Shown here: piece after piece, positions 1-7,528 of the stretch
Numbering within the stretch: position 1 is the first letter of the stretch
Layout of the letters: every line of letters begins with the position of its first letter
NCBI GenBank assembly: GCA_947627075.1
Contig: CANQUR010000018.1
Span: 1-16,059 of the forward strand
Direction: 5' to 3'
DNA: 16,059 nucleotides
Origin: an uncultured Clostridia bacterium
Lineage (GTDB): Bacteria; Bacillota; Clostridia; Christensenellales; Pumilibacteraceae
Notes under the pieces: generated by a model
The model's input: only the letters and a program-made list of their open reading frames with translations
Database searches by the model: none
What the model was told of the DNA's origin: nothing
Program-made: the position numbers and the translations under genes

Positions 1-1440
1 GTCGTTATCCGGACGAAGCATGGTATAACCGCCCGCTTGCCCTCTGGGGATTATCGTGATCTCGTGCACGGGATCGCAGTCCTTTAGACACATTGCCACA
101 AGAGCGTGTCCCGATTCATGGTAAGCCGTAATGCGTTTATCCACCTCGGTCACTATGCGCGACTTCTTTTGCGGACCCATTATGACCTTATCGATGCCCT
201 CGTAAATATCCTCCATGGTTATTTTGGTTCGGTTTGCCCTTGCGCAAAGGATAGCCGACTCGTTAAGCAGATTCGCTATGTCCGCGCCGGAGAATCCGCT
301 CGTGGCGCGAGCAAGGACCTTGAAATCGACATCGCTTGCAAGAGGTTTGTTGCGCGCGTGTACCTTGAATATCTCCTCTCTGCCTCGAACATCGGGCATG
401 TGAACGGCGATTTGTCTGTCGAATCTGCCCGGTCGCAGTAGCGCCGGATCGAGAATATCGGCTCGGTTTGTCGCCGCCATAACTATTATTTCTTCGCTCG
501 TCTCGAAGCCGTCCATTTGCACAAGCAACTGGTTGAGCGTCTGCTCTCTTTCGTCGTGACCACCGCCAAGTCCTGCTCCGCGCTGACGACCTACTGCGTC
601 TATCTCGTCTATGAATATAATGCACGGCTTACTGCGCTTTGCCGTTGCGAAAAGATCTCTCACTCTGCTTGCACCCACGCCGACGTACATTTCCACAAAG
701 TCCGAACCCGAAATGGAGAAGAACGGAACGTTCGCCTCGCCTGCCACAGCCTTTGCGAACAAGGTCTTACCTGTGCCCGGAGGTCCTACGAGCAATACGC
801 CGCGAGGAATCCTTGCACCGACGTCGGTGAACTTTTTGGGCTCTTTAAGGAATTCCACGATCTCCTTAAGTTCCTCTTTTTCTTCTTCGGCGCCCGCCAC
901 GTCATTAAAGCGCACCTTGACTTTTTGTTCTTCCGCTCCGCTCTTACTGAAATCGACTACCTGCTTATTTGTGCTGCTTACCGACCTATACACTATGACG
1001 CCGAGCACTATCATTGCCACAATGGTAAGCACAGGAGTTATATAATTCCAAATATTTACGGCATACGGGTTATTATAGGATACCTTGATATCGGAAACCT
1101 TCTTGTATAACTCGGAATAAGTAAAATTCGATCCTTCGAGCTTCTCGTCGGCTTTACCGTCCTCGGAATATTTTTCCCTCAAAGAATTGATAAGGTTGTT
1201 TACATAATCCCGATCGGGCATATAGGAATAATAGGTCTTGTCGCCTACCTTATAGGTGGCTTTGACATTTTCTATTTCGACTTCGGTGACCAAACCGCGT
1301 TCTATATTGCTCTGCAAAAATGTGCAATCCTTTTCTTCGCTTCTAGGCTTTACAAAGAACAGCATATAAACGACGACGGCAATAAGTATTACCGAAACTA
1401 TCGCAAGCAATATCCACAATCCTTTTTTATCGCTTTTCAA
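1..1440 (-). CDS. ftsH: ATP-dependent zinc metalloprotease FtsH (3' end outside window)
   Basis: Membrane-anchored AAA+ protease that unfolds and degrades misfolded membrane proteins and some regulators. The visible 480 residues run from a TTG start at 1440, preceded by GGAGG 6 nt upstream. No ATG gives this N-terminus, so TTG is chosen on the ribosome binding site. Order of parts: transmembrane segment at about residues 8-29, extracytoplasmic domain to about 125, second transmembrane segment at about 131-153, then the AAA+ module with Walker A GPPGTGKT (219-226), Walker B ending in Asp278-Glu279, and the second region of homology with GRFDR near 335-342. The zinc site begins with HESGH (441-445). 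The third zinc ligand and the rest of the peptidase domain lie beyond the left edge. The family is about 600-700 residues, so roughly a quarter is missing. It has its own promoter and is separate from the upstream DUF3810 gene. Confidence 0.97.
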   Translation of the reverse strand, partial: MKSDKKGLWILLAIVSVILIAVVVYMLFFVKPRSEEKDCTFLQSNIERGLVTEVEIENVKATYKVGDKTYYSYMPDRDYVNNLINSLREKYSEDGKADEKLEGSNFTYSELYKKVSDIKVSYNNPYAVNIWNYITPVLTIVAMIVLGVIVYRSVSSTNKQVVDFSKSGAEEQKVKVRFNDVAGAEEEKEELKEIVEFLKEPKKFTDVGARIPRGVLLVGPPGTGKTLFAKAVAGEANVPFFSISGSDFVEMYVGVGASRVRDLFATAKRSKPCIIFIDEIDAVGRQRGAGLGGGHDEREQTLNQLLVQMDGFETSEEIIVMAATNRADILDPALLRPGRFDRQIAVHMPDVRGREEIFKVHARNKPLASDVDFKVLARATSGFSGADIANLLNESAILCARANRTKITMEDIYEGIDKVIMGPQKKSRIVTEVDKRITAYHESGHALVAMCLKDCDPVHEITIIPRGQAGGYTMLRPDND

Positions 1441-1465
1441 TTTATTCCTCCGAAAAATCTAATAT

Positions 1466-1495
1466 AGTATACCACAGAACTTGACGACATATCAA
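1466..1495 (-). promoter_or_regulatory. Sigma-A promoter of ftsH
   Basis: On the minus strand, -35 TTGATA (1495-1490) and -10 TATACT (1471-1466) are separated by 18 nt. A TG dinucleotide one base before the -10 makes it an extended -10 element. The predicted start leaves a short leader of about 20 nt carrying the GGAGG site. A small inverted repeat, CTTGA with 7 nt then TCAAG (1480-1496), overlaps the -35 and could be an operator, but it is short. Confidence 0.7.
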
Positions 1496-1579
1496 GCAAA
1501 ATAAAGCGTTTGTATTGCGTTTTTCTTATGTTTCAGCATAAAATCACCTTATATTCGCTTATCGGATCGACATAGTTTT

Positions 1580-2785
1580 TTAAGCTTGTCTTGCTTTTGC
1601 TCTGCTATCGAGCGCCTCGAGCATCATTCTTTGCACATTGTTGAGGTTGTATCTGGTCTCTATCGTAACGTCGCCGCCGGGAGTCGGAGAGGGCGTTTCG
1701 ACGATATTGGGAGGAAGGGTCGGTTCAACGTATGAATTCGTTCCCTCCTTTTGCCCTTGTAATTTCAAATAAAAATTATTAAATGCGTCGGTAATTTTAT
1801 CTAAAAGGTCGTATTGCTCCCAAAAATCGTTATTGAGTTTCATTTCATTGTATATGATAGGATCTATTTTTCTTTCCAATTCGATTCTTTTTTGGGGATC
1901 GAATACGTTTACTATCCTCATTACATACGAAAAGCACCCAATATAGCCGCTGTAACGCAAATAGTCATTGTCGCTCGTTATCGTAATGTAGTATGCCACA
2001 AGATTGGCGTCGCTCTCGCGCATAGCGCCCTTGGAATGGGCAAGTTCGTGCGCCATGGTGACGGGCATATCCGAAGAAGGAGTGAGCGGATTGACGTTCG
2101 CCTCGCCGAACGGAGCGAAAAATACGCCCGTTATGCGCATATGGCTCATTATTCTTTTGCTCGTTATCGTTTTTGCGCGCGGAGTGAAAGATGAAAAATA
2201 ATCTATGCCGTTCAAGCGCTCGTACTCTTGTGCAAGCAGATCCGAAAGCTCGTCTGTTGCCATTCCGATCGTCCTGCCGTCACTATCGCGTTGCATACTG
2301 TTTGCCGTCTCGTTAAAGTCGTCTATCATAAATTCCGCCAAAGCGAACAATTGGTCTTTATCTTCGTCGGATATATAATCGGCTTCGAAATAAGGAAGAT
2401 CGGGAGTCTCCCTATAATACGCAAATCCCGCCGTAAGCGTGTAAATATCGCCGAAAGCCAAACTCGCGATCAATATGACCGCAAGATAAGTGCAAGCCCG
2501 CAACGGCGATCTTTTGCAAAAGAACACTATGGCTACGATAATGAGCGTCGTAACCCCTATTATCGCCAAAATCAAAAACGCCTCATAGAGCGAAAACGGA
2601 AAGATGCTCGTTATTTTGCTGAAAAAAGAGATCCACCCGCGCGAAAAGCCGGACGCCGTTCGTTCGGCTATTGTCGCGTTCGTGCGCAAAATGAGCAACA
2701 AAGCCAAAATTGTCGCAAGTATCCCTGCGACAATAAGCATAATAAAAACTCTCTTTGTGTAATTTACGGTTTTTTGCTTTTTCAT
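1580..2785 (-). CDS. DUF3810 family membrane zinc metalloprotease-like protein
   Basis: A 401-residue predicted integral membrane protein of the DUF3810 family. Three transmembrane segments lie in the first third (about 13-33, 67-89, 97-117), followed by a large domain containing HELAH (246-250) and a downstream RESDAN motif in which Glu257 is a plausible third zinc ligand. This is the gluzincin pattern, so a membrane-tethered peptidase is likely, but substrate and physiological role are not known. The C-terminal part has a Pro/Thr-rich linker (about 352-370). It starts 10 nt after the degV stop. The region before ATG has no clear Shine-Dalgarno sequence except GAGGA about 14 nt upstream, so translation may depend on coupling to degV. 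It is probably the last gene of the hydrolase-lepB-degV operon. Confidence 0.85.
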   Translation of the reverse strand: MKKQKTVNYTKRVFIMLIVAGILATILALLLILRTNATIAERTASGFSRGWISFFSKITSIFPFSLYEAFLILAIIGVTTLIIVAIVFFCKRSPLRACTYLAVILIASLAFGDIYTLTAGFAYYRETPDLPYFEADYISDEDKDQLFALAEFMIDDFNETANSMQRDSDGRTIGMATDELSDLLAQEYERLNGIDYFSSFTPRAKTITSKRIMSHMRITGVFFAPFGEANVNPLTPSSDMPVTMAHELAHSKGAMRESDANLVAYYITITSDNDYLRYSGYIGCFSYVMRIVNVFDPQKRIELERKIDPIIYNEMKLNNDFWEQYDLLDKITDAFNNFYLKLQGQKEGTNSYVEPTLPPNIVETPSPTPGGDVTIETRYNLNNVQRMMLEALDSRAKARQA

Positions 2786-2795
2786 AAAAAAGCTT

Positions 2796-3647
2796 TTAGT
2801 CCTCGTCCGGCTTATTGATATAAAGTATGCCGAGAGTACCCTTGCCGCAATGAGCCGTCACGGTGCAACCCGCATGAGTTTCCAAAATAGTTTGAAATTG
2901 CGGTCTTATCTCTTTTATCTGTTCGCGTACTCTGTCGACGATATCCTTATCGGCATAAGTGTGAGTGATAAATATGCGAGTCGTGTCCGGAGTATCGAAC
3001 TCGCGCAGTATGGCTGCTACATACTTTTCGACGCATTTGCCGAGCTTGCCCACATATTTTTGTCCGACCACCATTTTGCCGTCCTTCAACATGATCATTG
3101 GCTTTACCGAAAACGCGCTTGCGAAAAATTTCGCCACACCGCTACATCTGCCGCCCTTATAAAGGTATTCCATGGTATCTACCACAAACGAAGCTTGAAC
3201 ATAAGGTACAAGTTCAAGTATCTTATCGTTTATTTTTTGCGCGCTCCACCCCTTGTCGCGATAATCGCAAGCTTTAAGCACGAGCAAGCCTATTCCGGTA
3301 GAAAGCGTCCTCGAATCTATGACGAATACATTGCCTACCTTGCGAGCCGCCGTAAGCGCGTTGCTGTAAGAAACGGACATTTCGCTCGAAATGACAAAAT
3401 GTATTACTTCGCTCCCGTCCTTTTTAAGTTCGTTAAAATAGTCCTCGTAATCCTCCAAACTGCGAGCCGCCGTCTTTGGCAGGATATGCTTCTCGTCATA
3501 GCAATTGAATATCATCTGCGCGTTGATATCGACGCCGTCAAGATAATTTTTGCCGTCGAGAGTAATACTCAAGGGCATTACGTGAATGTCTCTTTCCTCG
3601 AACAATTGTTCGAGATCTGCTGTTGAATCTGTCGAAATTTTTACCAT
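2796..3647 (-). CDS. DegV family fatty-acid-binding protein
   Basis: A 283-residue DegV/EDD-fold protein. Known members bind a fatty acid and, in Firmicutes, can deliver it to fatty acid kinase (FakB role). Family landmarks are all visible: STDSTADL at the N-terminus, Ser87-Ser88 in the second conserved block, DSRTLSTG (111-118), YLYKGGRCSG (161-170), the KPMIMLKDGK block (182-191), and the C-terminal segment from Thr257 to Gly273 with the HCGKGTLG motif. Length is normal for the family. The ATG lies 1 nt after the lepB stop, and its Shine-Dalgarno GGAGAGAG lies inside the last lepB codons, so the two are translationally linked. No fatty acid kinase gene is in the window, so assignment as FakB rather than another DegV paralogue is left open. 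Confidence 0.93.
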   Translation of the reverse strand: MVKISTDSTADLEQLFEERDIHVMPLSITLDGKNYLDGVDINAQMIFNCYDEKHILPKTAARSLEDYEDYFNELKKDGSEVIHFVISSEMSVSYSNALTAARKVGNVFVIDSRTLSTGIGLLVLKACDYRDKGWSAQKINDKILELVPYVQASFVVDTMEYLYKGGRCSGVAKFFASAFSVKPMIMLKDGKMVVGQKYVGKLGKCVEKYVAAILREFDTPDTTRIFITHTYADKDIVDRVREQIKEIRPQFQTILETHAGCTVTAHCGKGTLGILYINKPDED

Positions 3648-3648
3648 A

Positions 3649-4335
3649 TTATCTCTCTCCGTGATTATTGTCTACGGTTTCATTCGAAAGAAGCTTATAT
3701 AAGAATCCGATAAAACCGTACATTATCCTGTTGTTGTCCTTGTTGACTATGCGACAAATCTTATTGCATATTCTGCTTCGATCGAAAGGTCCGTATTCTC
3801 TCGAATCGGATGAAGCGTCTCTGTTGTCGCCCATAAGGAAGTATTCGCTCTGACCGAGCGTTATTATACATTCATCCGGCGCCTCTCCTTCGCCGCGAAA
3901 TACCTTTATACCTTTGGCATATTCAAAGCCCGTGAGCGTCATAACGCCGTTTTTTATATGATCGCTTTCGTCCACCGCCTCAAAGCTTACATCGGATGCA
4001 GAACGACGATAGAGTTGCACCTCATTGCCCGTCGCCTTGAAAAAAAGCTTGTCGCCCGGCTTGCCCACTATTCTCTTTATTATGAGTCGATCGGAATAAG
4101 TGTCGGCAATGACGATATCGTCGTAATCGAGCGACTCCGGTGCGACGCATATCACGTAATCGCCGTCTTGTATAGTATTTTGCATACTGTTGCCTATGAC
4201 GCTCGAAAGCGAAAAGGTTTGAGTGAATATGACCGTGAGCACCAAAAAAAGCAAAAGCAGTATGGATACTATATCCGATACCGTGTTGCGCTTCGACTTC
4301 CTATCGATATTCAGATCCAAATTCGAATTGCCCAT
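3649..4335 (-). CDS. lepB: Type I signal peptidase
   Basis: A 228-residue S26-family signal peptidase that removes signal peptides on the outer face of the membrane. It has a short basic cytoplasmic N-terminus, one transmembrane segment (about 19-40), the nucleophile Ser50 in GNSMQNT, the general base Lys87 in the IIKRIVGKPGD block, and the conserved box MGDNRDASSDSR (168-179). This is the single-anchor Gram-positive form. Its ATG at 4335 follows the corrected stop of the upstream hydrolase-like gene by 1 nt, and its own stop is 1 nt before degV. Spacing of this kind argues for one polycistronic message. No strong Shine-Dalgarno sequence is visible (a weak GGGTG lies upstream), again pointing to coupled translation. 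Confidence 0.95.
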   Translation of the reverse strand: MGNSNLDLNIDRKSKRNTVSDIVSILLLLFLVLTVIFTQTFSLSSVIGNSMQNTIQDGDYVICVAPESLDYDDIVIADTYSDRLIIKRIVGKPGDKLFFKATGNEVQLYRRSASDVSFEAVDESDHIKNGVMTLTGFEYAKGIKVFRGEGEAPDECIITLGQSEYFLMGDNRDASSDSREYGPFDRSRICNKICRIVNKDNNRIMYGFIGFLYKLLSNETVDNNHGER

Positions 4336-4336
4336 T

Positions 4337-5828
4337 TTACACCCAAAGTAATGAGGATACCAAAGCTATTCCGTTTGACGGCACGACCTCGAACGTGACT
4401 ACGTCCGCCCATCTGAGCGATTCGTTCTGAAGCTTGAAATCCTCCGCCGCCAAATTTTTGGTTATCCAACCCTGCCTGTTGCGCATCCGATATGACCAAA
4501 TCGATGGTTTGATCGACCAACGTACACAGCATTATTTGCAGTATTCCGCCTTCCACGCCTCTGTATCTCATGTCCGCAAGCTTAAACGTAATAAGCGGCA
4601 TTTTGGCTTGAACTCCGCTTATTCCAAAGGGACCGTTTTGCATGACGGGCTTTTCGCTGCTTATGAGCGTCCAATCGTCTATGCCCATATCCCCGTCATA
4701 TATCAATCTGTTGCGCTTTACTTCCTTTGAGGTTATGCCCATCTTGGACGGCACGCGAGAGGAAAGCACAGACGAAACTCTGTAACCGAATTCACTTATA
4801 TTGACAAACGCATTGATCGTTGCGTCGGCGTCGCTCACTTCTATAGTGGTAAGGTATCCGTCCTCGAGCTTTTGAAGCTTGGCGTTGGACCAATTGCGAA
4901 CGGCTCCGTGAATATTGCCCACGCTCGAAAGAAAATTAATTTCGTCGGGCGCACCCGCGTATTTGACCTCATAATACAGCTTTCCGCCGCTTTCATAGCA
5001 TTTGAGCGCAGGCATTTCGGGCAGTTTGCCTTTGCCGTCGAGAAAATGCTCGAGCCACTGTTCTACATTGCGTCTGCCCGCCGCTCCGAGCGTATGATCG
5101 GATCTTTCGTTTACGTAAAAACGACAATCCGTTCGCTTTATGGCGGAAAAGATCTCGCTCATAAAGTCTATGGAACCGTCCTGTTCATTGCTTGAAACGA
5201 TCTCCATTACGGGAAATCTCAATAGCGGAGCGTACGATCTGTTGTCGAGACAAGCTCTGTAATTCAAATCGTCTATTTCGGGCTCGTAACCTGTAGAATA
5301 CAAGGTCACGCCCGCGTCGACGCCGACGCAAGCCGAAAGCTTCCACACAAGGCTACCGCCCTCACCAACGCCAACCATGCCGACCTTGCCGTTGCCGCAA
5401 TTTTTTTGCGCATATAAAGCGGTGTACATGGCAACGGAAGCCCAAGCATACCACCTCGACTCTCTGGGATCGACTTTATCGTAAATACCGCTCGATTGGG
5501 CGTCGCAAAGCGAATACGGATAGACCGTGCCCCTGTTTTTGTTTGTCTTTACGCCCACATAATCTGCGCGCAAGAGATTATATTTGCAATCGCTCGGGAT
5601 CTCGAGTTCATCGTCGGTATCTCCGAAAAAGACGATAGTGGGAAGGTCGTCGCTCTTATGATAATATCTTGCGAATATCCTGACAACTCCGTCTTTTGTA
5701 CGCAGTCCGCTGAAATAAAATTCTTTTATTTTTATCCCCTCTTCAAAAACAAACCTCAGCACCGTTTCATCGAAAGGCGCTTGAGTGTCGAAGTCTCTCC
5801 ATAGGATTTGGGGGGTCATCAGTTCCAT
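4337..5828 (-). CDS. Alpha/beta-hydrolase-like protein lacking the nucleophile Ser; apparent frameshift near 4498-4500
   Basis: Predicted cytoplasmic protein of about 496 residues once one base is removed. Counting from the ATG at 5828, residues about 60-265 resemble an alpha/beta-hydrolase core of the acyl-hydrolase/acetyl-esterase kind: strand TIVFFGD, the elbow region GVGEGG (153-158), and RSDHTLG with a candidate catalytic His245. The rest looks beta-rich. The elbow has Gly where GxSxG has Ser, so hydrolase activity is doubtful. The uninterrupted frame continues to 4311, overlaps lepB by 25 nt and ends in low-quality sequence. Shifting frame at the AAA run 4498-4500 gives WSYRMRNRQGW and onwards, then a TAA at 4339-4337, 1 nt before lepB. 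A longer in-frame ATG at 5921 is rejected because the promoter lies between it and 5828. Specific function is unknown. Confidence 0.7.
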
Positions 5829-5835
5829 ATTTATA

Positions 5836-5864
5836 AATATACAACATTTGGGAAATCTTGTCAA
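5836..5864 (-). promoter_or_regulatory. Sigma-A promoter of the hydrolase-lepB-degV-DUF3810 operon
   Basis: TTGACA (5864-5859), 17-nt spacer, TATATT (5841-5836) on the minus strand. The first ATG in frame (5828) begins only 7 nt after the -10 hexamer, so the transcript would start at or within a base or two of the start codon. A second ATG at 5819 would have a leader of about 10 nt with only a minimal GGA. Confidence 0.8.
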
Positions 5865-5900
5865 GTATAAATATAAAAAAGAAGCGTTAATCCCCCGTAT

Positions 5901-5939
5901 AAAAAACGAAACGTCACACAAAAATGCATGTCGTTTCGT
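5901..5939 (-). terminator. Rho-independent terminator of the candidate small RNA
   Basis: Minus-strand stem ACGAAACG (5939-5932) with CGUUUCGU (5913-5906), continued after one A-A mismatch by six more pairs (two of them G-U) to a UUUU loop at 5924-5921, and followed by a run of six U ending at 5901. The two G-U pairs would be A-C mismatches on the plus strand, and the T-run is on the minus side only, so the element is oriented. It also separates this RNA, and any corC read-through, from the operon promoter at 5864. Confidence 0.85.
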
Positions 5940-6046
5940 CTATGATAAGGGGGAAAATGATGAGCAAACTTTAATGGAGGTAATCCATGAAAAAAACAAA
6001 TTCATTTGGCATATATTGATTATGCTATGCCCGTTTGCTATTTACA
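5901..6046 (-). ncRNA. Candidate structured small RNA with 16S-3'-end-like segment
   Basis: An intergenic transcript unit predicted from an exact consensus promoter upstream and a Rho-independent terminator, giving an RNA of about 146 nt. The body folds: AGCAAAC (6039-6033) pairs perfectly with GUUUGCU (5969-5963), enclosing a hairpin GGCAUA/UAUGCC (6031-6026 with 6013-6008) and a hairpin AUGGA/UCCAU (5988-5984 with 5978-5974). The latter carries UGGAUUACCUCCAUU (5987-5973), which resembles the 3' end of 16S rRNA. A single-stranded stretch with CCCCC (around 5949-5953) separates the body from the terminator. No convincing ORF reads in this direction. I do not recognise a named RNA family. Antisense RNA against a plus-strand peptide is the main alternative. 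Confidence 0.7.
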
Positions 6047-6052
6047 TATCTT

Positions 6053-6081
6053 ATTATACTATAAAGATTTAGGTTTGTCAA
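6053..6081 (-). promoter_or_regulatory. Consensus sigma-A promoter of the candidate small RNA
   Basis: TTGACA (6081-6076), a 17-nt spacer, and TATAAT (6058-6053): an exact match to the consensus in both boxes with optimal spacing. The predicted start is a purine at 6045-6047. The next protein-coding start on this strand is more than 200 nt away, beyond a terminator and another promoter. Confidence 0.88.
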
Positions 6082-6120
6082 CGATTTTTAAGTGATTTTT
6101 TTAATTTTTTTTGAAAAATT

Positions 6121-7446
6121 TCAGCTTTTTTCCGATTCTTTTTCTTCCGGCGTTTCGGACACTTCTACTTTGACTTCGAGCACTTTCCTTGAATCGGCTT
6201 TCAAGACGGTGAATTTCAGATTATCGAACATAAATTCTTCGCCTTGTTTTGGGATCCGCTTAAGCTGTTCGGTAACAAAACCGCCCACGGAAGTGGATTC
6301 GAACGCCTCGCCCGTATCGATATTTTTGCCGAGCAAGTCGAAAAATTCTGCGAGGTTCTCGGCTCCGTCCACTATATAGGCGCCGTCGCTTTGTTCTCGG
6401 AACAACACTTCCACCTCGTCGTGTTCGTCGTAGATCTCGCCTACAAGCTCCTCGATGATATCCTCGAGCGTTACAATACCTTCCGTTCCGCCGAATTCGT
6501 CAACGACCACCGCAAGGTGTATCTTTGCCTTTTGCAATATACGCAAGGCGGCGCTTATTTTCATATTGCGCGTGACGCAAATGCTGTTTTGGATTATCGG
6601 TCGAATATCGGTCTTGTTGTCCTTATACAACTCGTAAAAATCCTTTATGTGTATTATTCCTATTACGGAATCAATGGTCTCGTGATATACGGGCAAGCGC
6701 GAATAGCCTTTTTCTTGAAATATGGCGGCTATCTCCTTCATGCTTGCGTCGTCCGGGACAGCCTCGACATTCACGCGCGGTATCATAACGTCATAGACGT
6801 CCACATCATCGAATTCTATCGCAGAACGAATGAGCTCGGATTCATGTTTGTCTATTTCGCCTTCATTTTCGGCTTCTTCGACAATGGTTATGAGTTCATC
6901 CTCGGTAACGGACGCCTCTTTTTTTGATTTGAATATCTTTTTGATGAGCGAAAGCACCCAAGTGATGGGAAAGAACAATATCTCGAAAAACGTCGTAACA
7001 GGCAAAAAGACCATGGCGAATGATTCGGGATGATCCTTTGCGAAAGTCTTTGGCATGACCTCGCCGAAAATGAGCACAATGACCGTCATTGCCAAAGTCG
7101 ATATAAAAGGAGCCAGATCCTCTTTGCCTACAAGCATAGCCACAAACAAAACAGTGGCTATAGAGGACGCGGCTATATTCACTATATTATTGCCGACGAG
7201 CACCGTCGAAAGCAGTCTGTCGTAATTATCGAGTTGTTTGAGAACCTTTTGCGCTTTTTTTGCTTTTTTAGGATCATTATTTTCGATACTTTTCAGTCTT
7301 ATTTTGTTACATGACGTATATGCCGTTTCCGTTGCCGAAAAGTAAGCGGAGAACACAAGTAAAACGATCAAGACGATCGTTATCCAAATAAAATCGTTGT
7401 TGCCTATTGCGGAAATTAATGCAGAGTACCGACCGGCAGGGTCCAT
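6121..7446 (-). CDS. CNNM/CorC-type membrane protein with CBS pair (HlyC/CorC family)
   Basis: A 441-residue protein of the DUF21-CBS-CorC_HlyC architecture, associated with magnesium or other divalent cation export and formerly labelled hemolysin-like. The DUF21 membrane domain covers about 18-170 with the SATETA signature (37-42) and several hydrophobic segments. A connecting acidic helix precedes two CBS motifs (about 215-275 and 285-340), which in relatives bind adenine nucleotides. The second ends in the conserved FGGTEGIVTLEDIIEELVG run (318-336). The C-terminal transporter-associated domain (about 350-430) follows, with a charged tail. The ATG at 7446 has AAGGAAGG about 16 nt upstream, which is far. 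A stop in frame just above rules out an earlier start. It has its own promoter and no clear terminator of its own. Confidence 0.93.
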   Translation of the reverse strand: MDPAGRYSALISAIGNNDFIWITIVLIVLLVFSAYFSATETAYTSCNKIRLKSIENNDPKKAKKAQKVLKQLDNYDRLLSTVLVGNNIVNIAASSIATVLFVAMLVGKEDLAPFISTLAMTVIVLIFGEVMPKTFAKDHPESFAMVFLPVTTFFEILFFPITWVLSLIKKIFKSKKEASVTEDELITIVEEAENEGEIDKHESELIRSAIEFDDVDVYDVMIPRVNVEAVPDDASMKEIAAIFQEKGYSRLPVYHETIDSVIGIIHIKDFYELYKDNKTDIRPIIQNSICVTRNMKISAALRILQKAKIHLAVVVDEFGGTEGIVTLEDIIEELVGEIYDEHDEVEVLFREQSDGAYIVDGAENLAEFFDLLGKNIDTGEAFESTSVGGFVTEQLKRIPKQGEEFMFDNLKFTVLKADSRKVLEVKVEVSETPEEKESEKS

Positions 7447-7499
7447 ATAAGTTTTTAATTAACCTTCCTTTTCAATAATTTTAAGATATGACGCCAAAC

Positions 7500-7528
7500 A
7501 ATATAACATATATCAACGGAAAAATCAA
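7500..7528 (-). promoter_or_regulatory. Putative promoter of the CorC-family gene
   Basis: TTGATT (7528-7523), 17-nt spacer, TATATT (7505-7500) with TG before the -10, on the minus strand. The -35 overlaps the Nudix stop codon. It implies a leader of about 47 nt. Read-through from the rplI operon is also possible because no terminator is seen between the genes. Confidence 0.6.

Noticed and set aside
263..1110. Long open frames opposite ftsH on both strands
   Set aside because: They lie inside a gene whose AAA+ and zinc motifs are unmistakable, have low-complexity Arg- or His-rich translations and match no family.
5829..5921. Longer N-terminus (ATG at 5921) for the hydrolase-like gene
   Set aside because: It would place the near-consensus promoter and part of the small-RNA terminator inside the coding region, and the added residues look non-homologous.
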